From Rivibacter subsaxonicus (GTDB taxonomy: Bacteria > Pseudomonadota > Gammaproteobacteria > Burkholderiales > Burkholderiaceae_C), in the NCBI RefSeq assembly GCF_004217215.1, contig NZ_SHKP01000009.1, positions 45,798 through 109,797 on the forward strand: a stretch of 64,000 nt of DNA, in the 5' to 3' direction. The position numbers were made by a program, and so were the translations under genes. The notes below the pieces were generated by a model. The model did not search any database and was not told where the DNA came from. It saw only the letters and a program-made list of their open reading frames with translations. This document shows, one piece after another, positions 9,504 to 18,171 of this stretch (position 1 is its first letter; every line of letters begins with the position of its first letter).

Positions 9504-11833
9504 CAGCCGCCGCAGTCGCAACCGCTCTGACGAGTGAAGTCGACGGCACGGTGCAGGGCCATCGCGATGGACACGGCTTCGTGGTCCGCGACGACGGCGA
9601 ATCCGACATCTATCTTTCGCCGCAGGAGATGCGCGCGGTGCTGCACCGCGACCGCGTTCGCGTGCGCGTGATCCGCTACGACCGCAAGGGCCGGCCCGAG
9701 GGCCGCGTGGTCGAGATCCTCGAGCGCAAGCGCGCGCCGATCATCGGCCGCCTGCTGCTCGAGGGCGGTGTCTGGCTGGTGGCACCGGAAGACAAGCGCT
9801 ACGGCCAGGACATCCTGATCCCGAAGAACGCGACCGCGAAGGCGCAGACCGGGCAGGTGGTGGCGGTCGAGTTGACCGAGCCGCCGTCGCTTTACTCGCA
9901 GCCCGTGGGCCGGATCACCGAGGTGCTCGGCGAGATCGACGACCCCGGCATGGAGATCGAGATCGCGGTGCGCAAGTACGAGGTGCCGCACCGCTTCAGC
10001 GCCGAGACCATGGCTCAGGCGGCGAAGCTGCCCGAGCAGCTGCGTGCGGTCGATCGCAAGCATCGGGTCGATCTCAGCGACGTGCCGCTGGTGACGATCG
10101 ACGGCGAGGACGCGCGCGACTTCGACGACGCCGTCTACTGCGAACCGGTCGCGATCGGCCGCGTCAAGAAGCCCAACGGCCATCGGCTGATCGTCGCCAT
10201 CGCCGATGTCAGCCACTACGTGAAGCCGGGCGAGGCACTCGACGACGATGCCTACGAGCGCGCCACCAGCGTTTACTTCCCGCGCCGCGTGATTCCGATG
10301 CTGCCCGAGAAGCTCAGCAACGGCCTGTGCTCGCTGAACCCCAACGCCGACCGGCTGGCGATGGTCTGCGACATGGTGATCAACGCCGAGGGCGAGATTC
10401 ACGCCTATCAGTTCTACCAGGCGCTGATCAACTCTCACGCGCGCTTCACCTACACCGAGGTGGCGGCGATCCTGGCCAACACGCGTGGCCCCGAGGCGCA
10501 GCGGCGCAAGGAACTGGTGCCGCATCTGCTGCACCTGCACGAGGCCTACCGCGCGCTGCTCAAGGCGCGCGGCAAGCGCGGCGCGGTCGACTTCGAGACC
10601 ACCGAGACGCAGATCGTCTGCGACGAGAACGGCCGCATCGAGAAGATCGTGCCGCGCACCCGCAACGACGCGCACAAGCTGATCGAGGAGGCGATGCTGG
10701 CGGCCAACGTCTGCTCGGCCGAGTTCATTGCCGGTGCCGAGCAGCCCTCTCTGTACCGCGTGCACGAGGGACCGACACCCGAGAAGCGGACGATCCTGCA
10801 GACCTATCTGCGGGCGCTGGGCCTCGGCCTGTCGATCAGCGACGACCCCAAGCCGGGCGAGTTCCAGGCGATCGCCAAGGCCACCAAGGACCGGCCCGAT
10901 GCGCTGCAGATCCACACCATGCTGCTGCGCTCGATGCAGCAGGCGATCTACACGCCGGCCAACAGCGGGCACTTCGGCCTGGCCTACCCGGCCTACACGC
11001 ACTTCACGAGCCCGATCCGGCGCTATCCCGATCTGCTGGTGCATCGCGTGATCAAGGCGATCCTGGCGGGCAAGCGCTATCACCTGCAGGTGACCGAGCT
11101 CGCGACCTCCGCGGTGCACACGCGCCCGGCGCGGCGCGGCGACAAGAAGGCCGAGCGTGCCGACGGCAAGCCGCTCAAGCCGGCACTCGCCGAACTGGCG
11201 ATGTGGGAGGGCGCCGGCGCCCACTGCAGCGCCAACGAGCGGCGCGCCGACGAGGCCTCGCGCGACGTCGAGGCCTGGCTTAAGTGCAAGTTCATGCGCG
11301 AGCATCTCGGCGAGGAGTACGGCGGCGCGGTCACCGCGGCCACCAGCTTCGGCCTCTTCGTCACGCTCGACGAGCTCTACGTCGAAGGCTTGGTCCACAT
11401 CACCGAGCTCGGCGGCGAGTACTTCCGCTTCGACGAGGCGCGCCAGGAACTGCGCGGCGAGCGCACCGGCGTGCGCTACGCGGTCGGCAGCCGGGTGCGG
11501 GTGCAGGTCAGCCGGGTCGACCTCGACGGCCGCAAGATCGATTTCCGGCTCGTGCGCGAGGGCGGTGCCGAGCCGCCGCGTCCGGTGCGCGAGCGCCACA
11601 AGGCGGCTGCGGCGGGCTCGGCCAGCGAGAAGCTCGAGGCGGTGGAAGCTGCCGATCGGGCGCTCAAGAAGGCCGGCAAGCGCGCCACGGCCTCGCCGCG
11701 CGCGGTGCGCGAGGCCGGTGGCGCCAGCGCCAAGGGCGGGGGCAAGGGCGTCGGCAAATCGGCTGCCAAGGGCGCTGCGGCCAAGTCGGCCACGACGCGC
11801 GGCGGTCCGGGGGCCAAGCGCAGCCGGCGCTGA
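9482..11833 (+). CDS. rnr: Ribonuclease R, with a probable non-canonical AUC start
   Basis: RNase II/R family 3'-5' exoribonuclease that degrades structured RNA. The catalytic centre DGEDARDFDDAV is at residues 207-218; RRYPDLLVHR and a C-terminal S1 domain (EEYGGAVTAATSFGLFVTL) follow, then a basic Ala/Lys-rich tail. The first standard start in frame is a GTG at 9551, but that leaves only MQGHRDGHGFV. The frame is open upstream with no ATG, GTG or TTG until the tRNA. At 9482 an ATC codon begins (M)KKDNNTTAAAVATALTSEV, with GGAG at 9470-9473 exactly 8 bases before it. I infer an AUC start giving 783 residues; the conservative alternative is 9551 (760 residues). Enzyme identity is firm, the start is not. 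Confidence 0.9.
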   Translation: MKKDNNTTAAAVATALTSEVDGTVQGHRDGHGFVVRDDGESDIYLSPQEMRAVLHRDRVRVRVIRYDRKGRPEGRVVEILERKRAPIIGRLLLEGGVWLVAPEDKRYGQDILIPKNATAKAQTGQVVAVELTEPPSLYSQPVGRITEVLGEIDDPGMEIEIAVRKYEVPHRFSAETMAQAAKLPEQLRAVDRKHRVDLSDVPLVTIDGEDARDFDDAVYCEPVAIGRVKKPNGHRLIVAIADVSHYVKPGEALDDDAYERATSVYFPRRVIPMLPEKLSNGLCSLNPNADRLAMVCDMVINAEGEIHAYQFYQALINSHARFTYTEVAAILANTRGPEAQRRKELVPHLLHLHEAYRALLKARGKRGAVDFETTETQIVCDENGRIEKIVPRTRNDAHKLIEEAMLAANVCSAEFIAGAEQPSLYRVHEGPTPEKRTILQTYLRALGLGLSISDDPKPGEFQAIAKATKDRPDALQIHTMLLRSMQQAIYTPANSGHFGLAYPAYTHFTSPIRRYPDLLVHRVIKAILAGKRYHLQVTELATSAVHTRPARRGDKKAERADGKPLKPALAELAMWEGAGAHCSANERRADEASRDVEAWLKCKFMREHLGEEYGGAVTAATSFGLFVTLDELYVEGLVHITELGGEYFRFDEARQELRGERTGVRYAVGSRVRVQVSRVDLDGRKIDFRLVREGGAEPPRPVRERHKAAAAGSASEKLEAVEAADRALKKAGKRATASPRAVREAGGASAKGGGKGVGKSAAKGAAAKSATTRGGPGAKRSRR

Positions 11834-11850
11834 GCGCGTCCGCGCTCAGC
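11829..11850. terminator. Stem-loop shared by two convergent genes
   Basis: GCTGAGCGCG and CGCGCTCAGC form a perfect inverted repeat (11829-11838 and 11841-11850). The left arm contains the rnr stop TGA (11831-11833) and the right arm the nnr stop (11846-11848, minus strand). No T run follows on either strand, so terminator activity is an inference from position and symmetry. Confidence 0.5.
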
Positions 11851-13366
11851 GCGCGGCGGCCGCGAGTCGGCTGATCAGTGTCGAAGCGCTGATCGGCGTC
11901 GGGCCGCCATGATCGGCGGCCCAGGCATCGGCGATGGCGCCGTGCTCGTAGACGCCGAGCCGCGCGGCATCCGCCGCGCTCAGTCCCTGCGACCACAGCC
12001 CGCCGATCCAGCCGGCCAGCACGTCGCCGGTGCCGGGGCCGGCCAGCGCCGGGTTGCCGCTCGGGTTGATCGAGGGCAACTCGCCGGGTGCGGCGATCAC
12101 GCTGCCCGAGCCCTTGAGCACGACGACGGTGCCAAGGCGATCGGCCAGGCGCTGCGCGGTGCCGAGCCGGTCGCGCTGGACCGCCGCGGTGTCGCACTCG
12201 AGCAGGCGCGCCGCCTCGAGCGGATGCGGCGTCAGCACCGTGGCCAGGCCTCGGCTCGCGCGTGCCGCCAGGCGGCGTTCGAGCGCCGGATCGGCCGCCA
12301 CCGCGTTGAGCGCGTCGGCGTCGAGCAGCAGGCGGCCGGCGCGGTTCAGCAGTGCCGGCAACTCGGCGCCCACCTCGCTGCCGCCGCCGCAACCGCAGAC
12401 CACGGTCAGCGCGCCCAGCGCCGCCGCCGGCGGCAGCGCGGGTCGGATCATCAGCTCCGGCTGCAGCGCGTCGACCGGCGGGGCGGCCGGATCGAGAGGG
12501 CGCAGGAACACGCGGCCGGCACCGGCATGCAGCGCAGCGCGCGCCGCCAGCAGCACGGCTCCGCCCATCGACGGTGCGCCGCCGACCACCCACAGGTCGC
12601 CGAAGCTGCCCTTGTGCTGGGCGTGGCGCCGCGGCAGCCGCAGGCCGCGCCAGTCGTCGCCGCCGAACCAGGCGCATGGCGCGACGCCGGCGACGTCGAC
12701 GCCCAGACCGTCGAACCAGACCTCGCCTGCGTGGTCGCGGCCGCCGGCGGTGAACAGTCCGGGCTTGAGTGTCAGCAGCGACAGCGTCCAGCGTGCCCGC
12801 ACGCAGCTTGCGGCTGCGAGCGGCTGGCCGCTGTCGCCGTCGAGGCCGGAGGGCAGGTCGGCGGCCAGCACCGGCGCTGCGCCACGGTTGAGTAGCGCCA
12901 CCGCCGCGGCCAGCGCACCTTCGGGCGGGCGGCTCAGGCCGAGGCCGAGCAGGGCATCGATCGCGAGTTGACCAGGGCCGGGCGCCGTGGCCGGAAGCTC
13001 GGCCTGTATCCGCACGCCAGCCTGCTGCGCGCGCTGCAACGCGACAGCGGCATCGGCCGGCAGCGAGCTCGGCTCGGCCAGCAGGCTCAGCATCACGCGA
13101 CGCCCGGCCCGATGCAGGCGCAGCGCGGCCTCGAGTCCGTCGCCACCGTTGTTGCCAGGACCGGCGGCGATCCAGATCTGCGAGGCATGCGGCGCCAGCG
13201 CCGCCGCCAGCCGCGCCAGCGCCTCGCCGGCGCGCTGCATCAGCGTGTTCGGCGGCAGCGATGCGGCGGCGGTGGACTCGATCGCGCGCGAGCCGGCGCC
13301 GTCGTGCAACGGCAGCTGGCGCCTGCCGTCGACAACGAAGGGGACGCGGGTTGGAGTCAGGGCCAT
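11846..13366 (-). CDS. nnr: Bifunctional NAD(P)H-hydrate epimerase / dehydratase
   Basis: 506 residues, a fusion of the two metabolite-repair activities that restore damaged NADHX and NADPHX. The N-terminal YjeF_N epimerase domain (about 1-215) has LMQRAGEALARLAA and IAAGPGNNGGDGLEAAL, the nucleotide-binding signature. The C-terminal ADP-dependent dehydratase (about 245-506) has HKGSFGDLWVVGGAPSMGGA, VVLKGSGSVIAAP and GPGTGDVLAGWIGGL from residue 443; GTGDVLAG is the kinase-fold active-site motif. In transcription order it is the last gene after the amidase and DadA-like genes, 34 bases downstream of the latter. Its stop lies in a hairpin shared with the convergent rnr. Confidence 0.95.
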   Translation of the reverse strand: MALTPTRVPFVVDGRRQLPLHDGAGSRAIESTAAASLPPNTLMQRAGEALARLAAALAPHASQIWIAAGPGNNGGDGLEAALRLHRAGRRVMLSLLAEPSSLPADAAVALQRAQQAGVRIQAELPATAPGPGQLAIDALLGLGLSRPPEGALAAAVALLNRGAAPVLAADLPSGLDGDSGQPLAAASCVRARWTLSLLTLKPGLFTAGGRDHAGEVWFDGLGVDVAGVAPCAWFGGDDWRGLRLPRRHAQHKGSFGDLWVVGGAPSMGGAVLLAARAALHAGAGRVFLRPLDPAAPPVDALQPELMIRPALPPAAALGALTVVCGCGGGSEVGAELPALLNRAGRLLLDADALNAVAADPALERRLAARASRGLATVLTPHPLEAARLLECDTAAVQRDRLGTAQRLADRLGTVVVLKGSGSVIAAPGELPSINPSGNPALAGPGTGDVLAGWIGGLWSQGLSAADAARLGVYEHGAIADAWAADHGGPTPISASTLISRLAAAAR

Positions 13367-13400
13367 GGCATCCAGACTAGCCGAACGCCCGGGCCGCGGC

Positions 13401-14753
13401 TCAGAAACGCGCCGCCGTCGGTGCGAAGGGATCGCTGGCCGGGTCTACCACGCCACGCCCGTCGAGGGCTTCGGCGATGCGCAGCGCGGCGCCGGCGGCC
13501 AGCGTCCAGCCGGCATTGCCGTGGGCGATGTTGAGCCACAGGCCGGCGTGGCCGGGGACGGCGCCGATCATCGGCAGTCCGTCCGGCAGACAGGCGCGTG
13601 CCGCATGCCAGGCCTGCGGACGCGCGAGATGGGCGCAGCCCGGCACCCAGGTGTCGAGCGCGCGGTAGAGCGGCTGCATGCTGCGCTCGCTCGGCTGCTT
13701 GCGCGCCGGACCGAGCTCGGAGCCGCCGCTGACGCGAACCCGCTCTCCGAGTCGGGTCAGCGTGACCTCGCGCTCGACGTCGACCAGCGCCGAGCGCGGG
13801 CCGCGCTCGGGCGAGCGCAGCGGCAAGGTCAGCGACTGGCCGGCCTGGGGTTGCAGCGGCAGCCGCAAGCCGAGCGGTGCCAGCAAGGCCGCGGCCTCGG
13901 TGCCGGCGCAGATGACGACGGCATCGAAGGTCTCGCTGCCCACCGGCGCGAGATAGCGCGCCGCGGCCAGCGCGCGCTGGCGCAGCAGCGCCTGCGCGCC
14001 GCCGCGCTCGGTACCGACGCCGCCGGCCCTGTTGCGCCCGGCCTCGTTGCCTTCGCGCGCAGGAGCAAAGCCGGTCGTCAGCGCGAGCTGTTCGAAGCGC
14101 ACGGCTGCGCCGCCCGGGCCGCCTTCGATGGCCCGCACCGAGGTGCCGAAGCGGAACTCGGCGCCCAATTGCTCGGCGGCGTCGCGCCACAGGTGGGCGG
14201 CGAGTCGGCAGTTGCCGGCCTCGGCCTGCGGCAGCAGCAGGCCGCCGCTGATCGAGGCGGCGGCAGACAGCCCGGGTTCGAGGCGGCGGCAGGCATCGGC
14301 GTCGAGCGCATTGACGCGCACGCCGGCCGCGCGCAGCCGATCGGAGGCGGCCAGCGCGAGCTCGAAGGCGGCCGGCTCGCGCCAGAGGTAGAGCACGCCG
14401 TCGGTCCGTTCGTACTCGGCGGGCCAGCGGCTGCGCCAGTGGGCGAGGCGATCGATGCTGCGCCGGGCCAGCGCCCAGAAGGCCTCGTCGTGGGCGCTGC
14501 CGGCCGCCGCGGCCCGACGTGCTCGCAGCCACCACGAGCCGAGTGTCGGCATGCTGCGCCACGGCGGACGCGGCAGCGGGCGCGTCGCCCAGGGCGGGCG
14601 CAGCGCCGGCGACAGCACGCCGTTGGTGCCAAAGCTCGCCTCGGCGGCGACACCGCCGCGGCGCTCGAAGACGCAGACGCGATGCCCGGCGACCGCCAGC
14701 TCATGCGCGGTGGCCACGCCGGCGATGCCGGCTCCGATGACGGCGATCTTCAT
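13401..14753 (-). CDS. FAD-dependent oxidoreductase, D-amino-acid dehydrogenase-like
   Basis: 450 residues starting at the ATG at 14753, which overlaps the amidase stop as ATGA; this start puts the Rossmann motif VIGAGIAGVATAHEL at residues 5-19, as the DAO/DadA family requires. Family features follow: CVFERRGGVAAEASFGTNG (adenine-ribose site and FAD loop), LLLPQAEAGNCRL in the substrate domain, the second FAD contact FDAVVICAGTEAAALL, and the C-terminal LPDGLPMIGAVPGHAGLWLNIAHGN. DadA-type enzymes oxidise D-amino acids and pass electrons to the respiratory chain. A ~30-residue insertion rich in G/R/E (GREGNEAGRNRAGGVGTERG region) before FDAVVICAG looks unconserved. The pairing with an amidase suggests breakdown of an amide or D-amino acid derivative; substrate unknown. 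Confidence 0.82.
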   Translation of the reverse strand: MKIAVIGAGIAGVATAHELAVAGHRVCVFERRGGVAAEASFGTNGVLSPALRPPWATRPLPRPPWRSMPTLGSWWLRARRAAAAGSAHDEAFWALARRSIDRLAHWRSRWPAEYERTDGVLYLWREPAAFELALAASDRLRAAGVRVNALDADACRRLEPGLSAAASISGGLLLPQAEAGNCRLAAHLWRDAAEQLGAEFRFGTSVRAIEGGPGGAAVRFEQLALTTGFAPAREGNEAGRNRAGGVGTERGGAQALLRQRALAAARYLAPVGSETFDAVVICAGTEAAALLAPLGLRLPLQPQAGQSLTLPLRSPERGPRSALVDVEREVTLTRLGERVRVSGGSELGPARKQPSERSMQPLYRALDTWVPGCAHLARPQAWHAARACLPDGLPMIGAVPGHAGLWLNIAHGNAGWTLAAGAALRIAEALDGRGVVDPASDPFAPTAARF

Positions 14754-16108
14754 GCTGCGGCCCGCTCCGGCACGACCGTCGGCGCCAGCAGCGCCTCGAT
14801 CTGCAGCGCGGTCGACAGCAGGGCGTCGTCGTGCATGGCCGGGGCCCACAGCATCAGGCCGACCGGCGGCGTGCCCGGCGCATGGCAGGGCAGCGACAGC
14901 GCGCAGCCGTCGAGCAGGTTGACCACGCTCGGGTTGCGCAACAGCAGCGCGTTGTGGCGGAAGAATGCCTCGTCGCTGGCCTGCAGCGGGGCGAGGGCGG
15001 GGGCGAGGATCGGCACGGTCGGTGACAGCACGAGGTCGTAGGCGGCAAGGCTGGAGGTCATGGACGCGATCCAGCGCGTGCGCTGGTGCTGCAGTTCTGC
15101 GTAGGCGGCGCTGTCGATCGCGGCGCCGCGGCGGATGCGCAGCGCCACGCGAGGGTCGTAGCGGGATTCGTGCCGCTCGATCAACTCGCGATGCCAGGAC
15201 CAGGCCTCGGCCGCGCTGAAGCCGCCACGGGCGTTGATCCGAGCCACCTCGTCGAGTGCCGGCAGCGGCCTCTGGTCGATCTGCATGCCGGCGGTGCGCA
15301 GGGTGCTCAGCGCCTGCTCGAAGGCATGCGCGACGGCCGGTTCAAGCTCGTCGAGCATCAGCGTGGTGGGCACCAGCGCTCGCAGCGTATCCGGGGCACG
15401 CGGCGCGATGCGCACGCGGCGGGCCGCGAGGATCTCGTGCAGCAGCACCGCGTCGCGGACCGAGCGCGTGATCGCGCAGGCGGTGTCGAGCGTGGTGGAC
15501 AGCGGCACCATGCCGGTGGTCGGCACCAGGCGCGCGGTGCTCTTGAAGCCGACCAGGCCCTGCAACGCCGCCGGAATGCGGATCGAGCCGCCGGTGTCGG
15601 AGCCGAGCGCGGCGAAGGCGATGCCGCCGGCCACGCTGGTGGCGGCGCCGGAACTCGATCCGCCGGGGACGCAGGGCCGGGCGGGATCGAGCGCGCGCAT
15701 CGGCACGTTGGCCGGCGTGGCGTGATGCGGGTTGAGGCCGACGCCGGAGAACGCGAACTCGCTCATGTGGGTGCGGCCCAGCAGCGTCGCGCCGGCGGCG
15801 CGCACGCGGGCCACGGCCGGCGCATCTGCCGCCGCCGGCGCGGCGTCGGCGAGCACGGTCGAGCCGGCGCTGCTGACCTGGCCTGCCACGTCGTAGAGAT
15901 CCTTGACGCTGATTGCCAGTCCGGCCAGCGGCAGCGTCGAGGCCGCGGCCGCTGCCGCCGAGGTGCGTGCCGCGGCCGGGTCGAGCTGGAGGAAGGCCGC
16001 TGCCAGGCCGGGGTCGCGCAGGCGCTCGAGGCAGTGTTCGAGTTCGGTGGGCGCGTCGGTGCTGCCGGCGGTGATGCGCTCGCGCGTGGCGATCAGGTCG
16101 TCAGGCAT
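14750..16108 (-). CDS. Amidase-signature family enzyme
   Basis: 452 residues. Amidase-signature hydrolases use a Lys-cisSer-Ser triad. Here the lysine is K69 in [11 protein letters not shown], the glycine/serine loop GGSSSG is at 149-154, and the nucleophile region [11 protein letters not shown] runs from residue 170 (nucleophile Ser175). The rest, such as [16 protein letters not shown], is standard. It is not GatA: no gatB or gatC is nearby and the C-terminal half resembles the catabolic amidases. Substrate cannot be predicted. It is the first gene of a minus-strand set with a DadA-like oxidase (4-base overlap) and nnr, and is divergent from rpsB, so a promoter must lie between 16109 and about 16200. 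Confidence 0.88.
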   Translation of the reverse strand: MPDDLIATRERITAGSTDAPTELEHCLERLRDPGLAAAFLQLDPAAARTSAAAAAASTLPLAGLAISVKDLYDVAGQVSSAGSTVLADAAPAAADAPAVARVRAAGATLLGRTHMSEFAFSGVGLNPHHATPANVPMRALDPARPCVPGGSSSGAATSVAGGIAFAALGSDTGGSIRIPAALQGLVGFKSTARLVPTTGMVPLSTTLDTACAITRSVRDAVLLHEILAARRVRIAPRAPDTLRALVPTTLMLDELEPAVAHAFEQALSTLRTAGMQIDQRPLPALDEVARINARGGFSAAEAWSWHRELIERHESRYDPRVALRIRRGAAIDSAAYAELQHQRTRWIASMTSSLAAYDLVLSPTVPILAPALAPLQASDEAFFRHNALLLRNPSVVNLLDGCALSLPCHAPGTPPVGLMLWAPAMHDDALLSTALQIEALLAPTVVPERAAA

Positions 16109-16130
16109 GAGCGGGCGGGGTCGGGGCGAA

Positions 16131-16160
16131 TTGGGCCGGCACAGGAGGGCGTGCTATACT
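16131..16160 (+). promoter_or_regulatory. Promoter of rpsB
   Basis: -35 TTGGGC (16131-16136), an 18-base spacer and -10 TATACT (16155-16160) form the best sigma70-like promoter of the region. It would give a leader of roughly 155 bases before the rpsB ATG at 16322. Confidence 0.65.
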
Positions 16161-16321
16161 CTTTGGGTTTACCCGCAAGCACCGCTCGAGTCATCACGAT
16201 CTGCGGCGCCTGCAGGGCGAGCAACAGTCGTAAATCGCGAGTTCGGCCACCAAAAGGTGTTGCAAGCGTCGCTTGCAATTCAGTGCCGAATTCTAGACCC
16301 AACCTTTTTGGAGATTTCTCT
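16161..16321 (+). promoter_or_regulatory. Long 5' leader of rpsB, probable S2 autoregulatory region
   Basis: About 160 untranslated bases separate the promoter from rpsB, unusual in this compact region. It starts GTTTACCCGCAAGC and contains a clear hairpin at 16260-16278 (TTGCAAG / CTTGCAA with loop CGTCG). rpsB-tsf mRNAs of many Proteobacteria have a leader that S2 binds to repress its own synthesis (Rfam t44/rpsB leader). Assignment here is by position and structure, not by a verified consensus. Confidence 0.5.
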
Positions 16322-17065
16322 ATGTCGAGCACGATGCGCGAGATGCTGGATGCCGGTGTGCATTTCGGCCACCAGACCCGCTTCTGGAACCCGAAGATGG
16401 CCCCGTTCATCTTCGGTCATCGCAACAAGATTCACATCATCAACCTCGAGAAGACGCTGCCGCTCTTCGACGAGGCGATGAAGTTCGCTCGCCAGCTGGC
16501 GACCAAGCGCGGCACGATCCTGATGGTCGGCACCAAGCGCCAGGCGCGCGAGGTCATCAAGGCCGAGGCGCAGCGCGCCGGCATGCCTTTCGTCGACCAG
16601 CGCTGGCTCGGCGGCATGCTGACCAACTTCAAGACCGTCAAGGGTTCGCTGAAGAAGCTCAAGGACATGCAGGCCCAGGTCGAGGCCGGCACCCAGCCTT
16701 CGCTGAAGAAGGAAGCGCTGATGTTCCAGCGCGACATCGCCAAGCTCGAGAAGGACATCGGCGGCATCGCCGACATGAACGCGCTGCCTGACGCGATCTT
16801 CGTGATCGACGTTGGCTTCCACAAGATCGCGATCGCCGAAGCCAAGAAGCTCGGCATCCCGGTCATCGGCGTGGTCGACACCAACCACTCGCCCGAAGGC
16901 ATCGATTACGTGATCCCCGGCAACGACGACTCGGCCAAGGCCGTGGCGCTGTATGCCCGCGCGATCGCCGACGCGATCGTCGAAGGCAAGGCCAACGCGG
17001 TCAACGACACCGTGCTGGCCGTGCAGAACAGCGACGAATTCGTGGAAGTCAGCGACGCGGCCTGA
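16322..17065 (+). CDS. rpsB: 30S ribosomal protein S2
   Basis: 247 residues. S2 is a late-joining protein of the small subunit. The start at 16322 ([20 protein letters not shown]) is fixed by TTGGAGATTTCTCT directly upstream; the frame is open far upstream but lies opposite the amidase gene. Diagnostic blocks: [45 protein letters not shown] and the [30 protein letters not shown] segment. It opens the large translation/cell-envelope operon. A stem-loop separates it from tsf. Confidence 0.99.
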   Translation: MSSTMREMLDAGVHFGHQTRFWNPKMAPFIFGHRNKIHIINLEKTLPLFDEAMKFARQLATKRGTILMVGTKRQAREVIKAEAQRAGMPFVDQRWLGGMLTNFKTVKGSLKKLKDMQAQVEAGTQPSLKKEALMFQRDIAKLEKDIGGIADMNALPDAIFVIDVGFHKIAIAEAKKLGIPVIGVVDTNHSPEGIDYVIPGNDDSAKAVALYARAIADAIVEGKANAVNDTVLAVQNSDEFVEVSDAA

Positions 17066-17100
17066 AGCCGCTCGCTCGGCGCCCCGCCGAACGCACATCG

Positions 17101-17126
17101 AAAGGGGCTGATTCATCAGCCCCTTT
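17101..17126 (+). terminator. Stem-loop between rpsB and tsf, attenuator-like
   Basis: AAAGGGGCTGA (17101-17111), loop TTCA, TCAGCCCCTTT (17116-17126): a perfect 11-bp stem. It is followed by CAGCATCCTTTT, not a clean T run. In this order of genes a partial terminator between rpsB and tsf would lower EF-Ts relative to S2 or vice versa; that role is inferred. Confidence 0.55.
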
Positions 17127-17203
17127 CAGCATCCTTTTCCGCAAATCCCCCAGCCGGTTGCGCCGCCACCCGCGCGCAGCCGCATCCGAAAACGGAGTAA
17201 GCA

Positions 17204-18082
17204 ATGTCCGCAATCACCGCCAGCATGGTCGCCGAACTGCGCGCCAAGACCGACGCCCCGATGATGGAGTGCAAGAAGGCACTCACCGAAGCCGCCGGCG
17301 ACATGGTCAAGGCCGAGGAACTGCTGCGCGTCAAGCTCGGCAGCAAGGCCAGCAAGGCCGCCTCGCGCGTGACCGCCGAAGGCATCGTTGCCGCGCACAT
17401 CGACGGCACCATCGGTGCGCTGATCGAAGTCAACTGCGAGACCGACTTCGTCTCCAAGAACGACGACTTCCTGGCCTTCGGCAAGAAGCTGGCCGAACTG
17501 GTCGCCGCGCGCAACCCGGCCGACGTGGCCGCGCTGTCGGCGCTCGAGATCGACGGCGCCACCGTCGAGGCGACGCGTTCGGCGCTGATCGGCAAGATCG
17601 GCGAGAACCTGGCGATCCGCCGCTTCAAGCGCTTCGCCGGCGAGGCCAAGCTTGCGAGCTATCTGCACGGCACGCGCATCGGCGTGGTGGTGGAGTACAG
17701 CGGTGACGACGTCGCCGCCAAGGATGTGGCGATGCACGTGGCGGCGATGAAGCCGGTCGCGCTGTCTTCGGCCGACGTGCCGGCCGCGCTGATCGCCACC
17801 GAGCGCAGCGTTGCCACCGCCAAGGCGGCCGAATCGGGCAAGCCGGCCGACATCGTCGCCAAGATGGTCGAAGGCTCGGTCCAGAAGTACCTCAAGGAAG
17901 TCAGCCTGTTCAACCAGAGCTTCGTCAAGAACGACAAGCAGACGGTCGAGCAGATGCTCAAGGAGCGCGCGACGACGGTGAAGGGCTTCACGATGTTCGT
18001 CGTTGGCGAAGGCATCGAGAAGAAGACCGACGACTTCGCGGCCGAAGTGGCGGCCCAGGTCGCTGCTGCCAAGGGCCAGTAA
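17204..18082 (+). CDS. tsf: Elongation factor Ts
   Basis: 292 residues. EF-Ts is the nucleotide exchange factor for EF-Tu. The N-terminal UBA-like domain with [19 protein letters not shown] is diagnostic, followed by [25 protein letters not shown], the second family signature, and the core and dimerisation domains with [10 protein letters not shown]. The ATG at 17204 is preceded by AAACGGAGTAAGCA. It is separated from rpsB by 138 bases containing a hairpin and from pyrH by 89 bases containing another. Confidence 0.99.
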   Translation: MSAITASMVAELRAKTDAPMMECKKALTEAAGDMVKAEELLRVKLGSKASKAASRVTAEGIVAAHIDGTIGALIEVNCETDFVSKNDDFLAFGKKLAELVAARNPADVAALSALEIDGATVEATRSALIGKIGENLAIRRFKRFAGEAKLASYLHGTRIGVVVEYSGDDVAAKDVAMHVAAMKPVALSSADVPAALIATERSVATAKAAESGKPADIVAKMVEGSVQKYLKEVSLFNQSFVKNDKQTVEQMLKERATTVKGFTMFVVGEGIEKKTDDFAAEVAAQVAAAKGQ

Positions 18083-18089
18083 AGGCGCC

Positions 18090-18114
18090 GCGGCCGCGCC
18101 GCAGGCGCGGCCGC
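18090..18114 (+). terminator. GC-rich stem-loop between tsf and pyrH
   Basis: GCGGCCGCGCC (18090-18100) and GGCGCGGCCGC (18104-18114) pair perfectly over 11 bp with a 3-base loop. It is followed by ATCTTCTAC, so it lacks a strong U tract. It may attenuate transcription into pyrH or protect the tsf 3' end. Confidence 0.5.
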
Positions 18115-18171
18115 ATCTTCTACACTTCGCCCCCAACTGAGGGCTGCCACTCGAGGCGGCCGGAGAACTGC

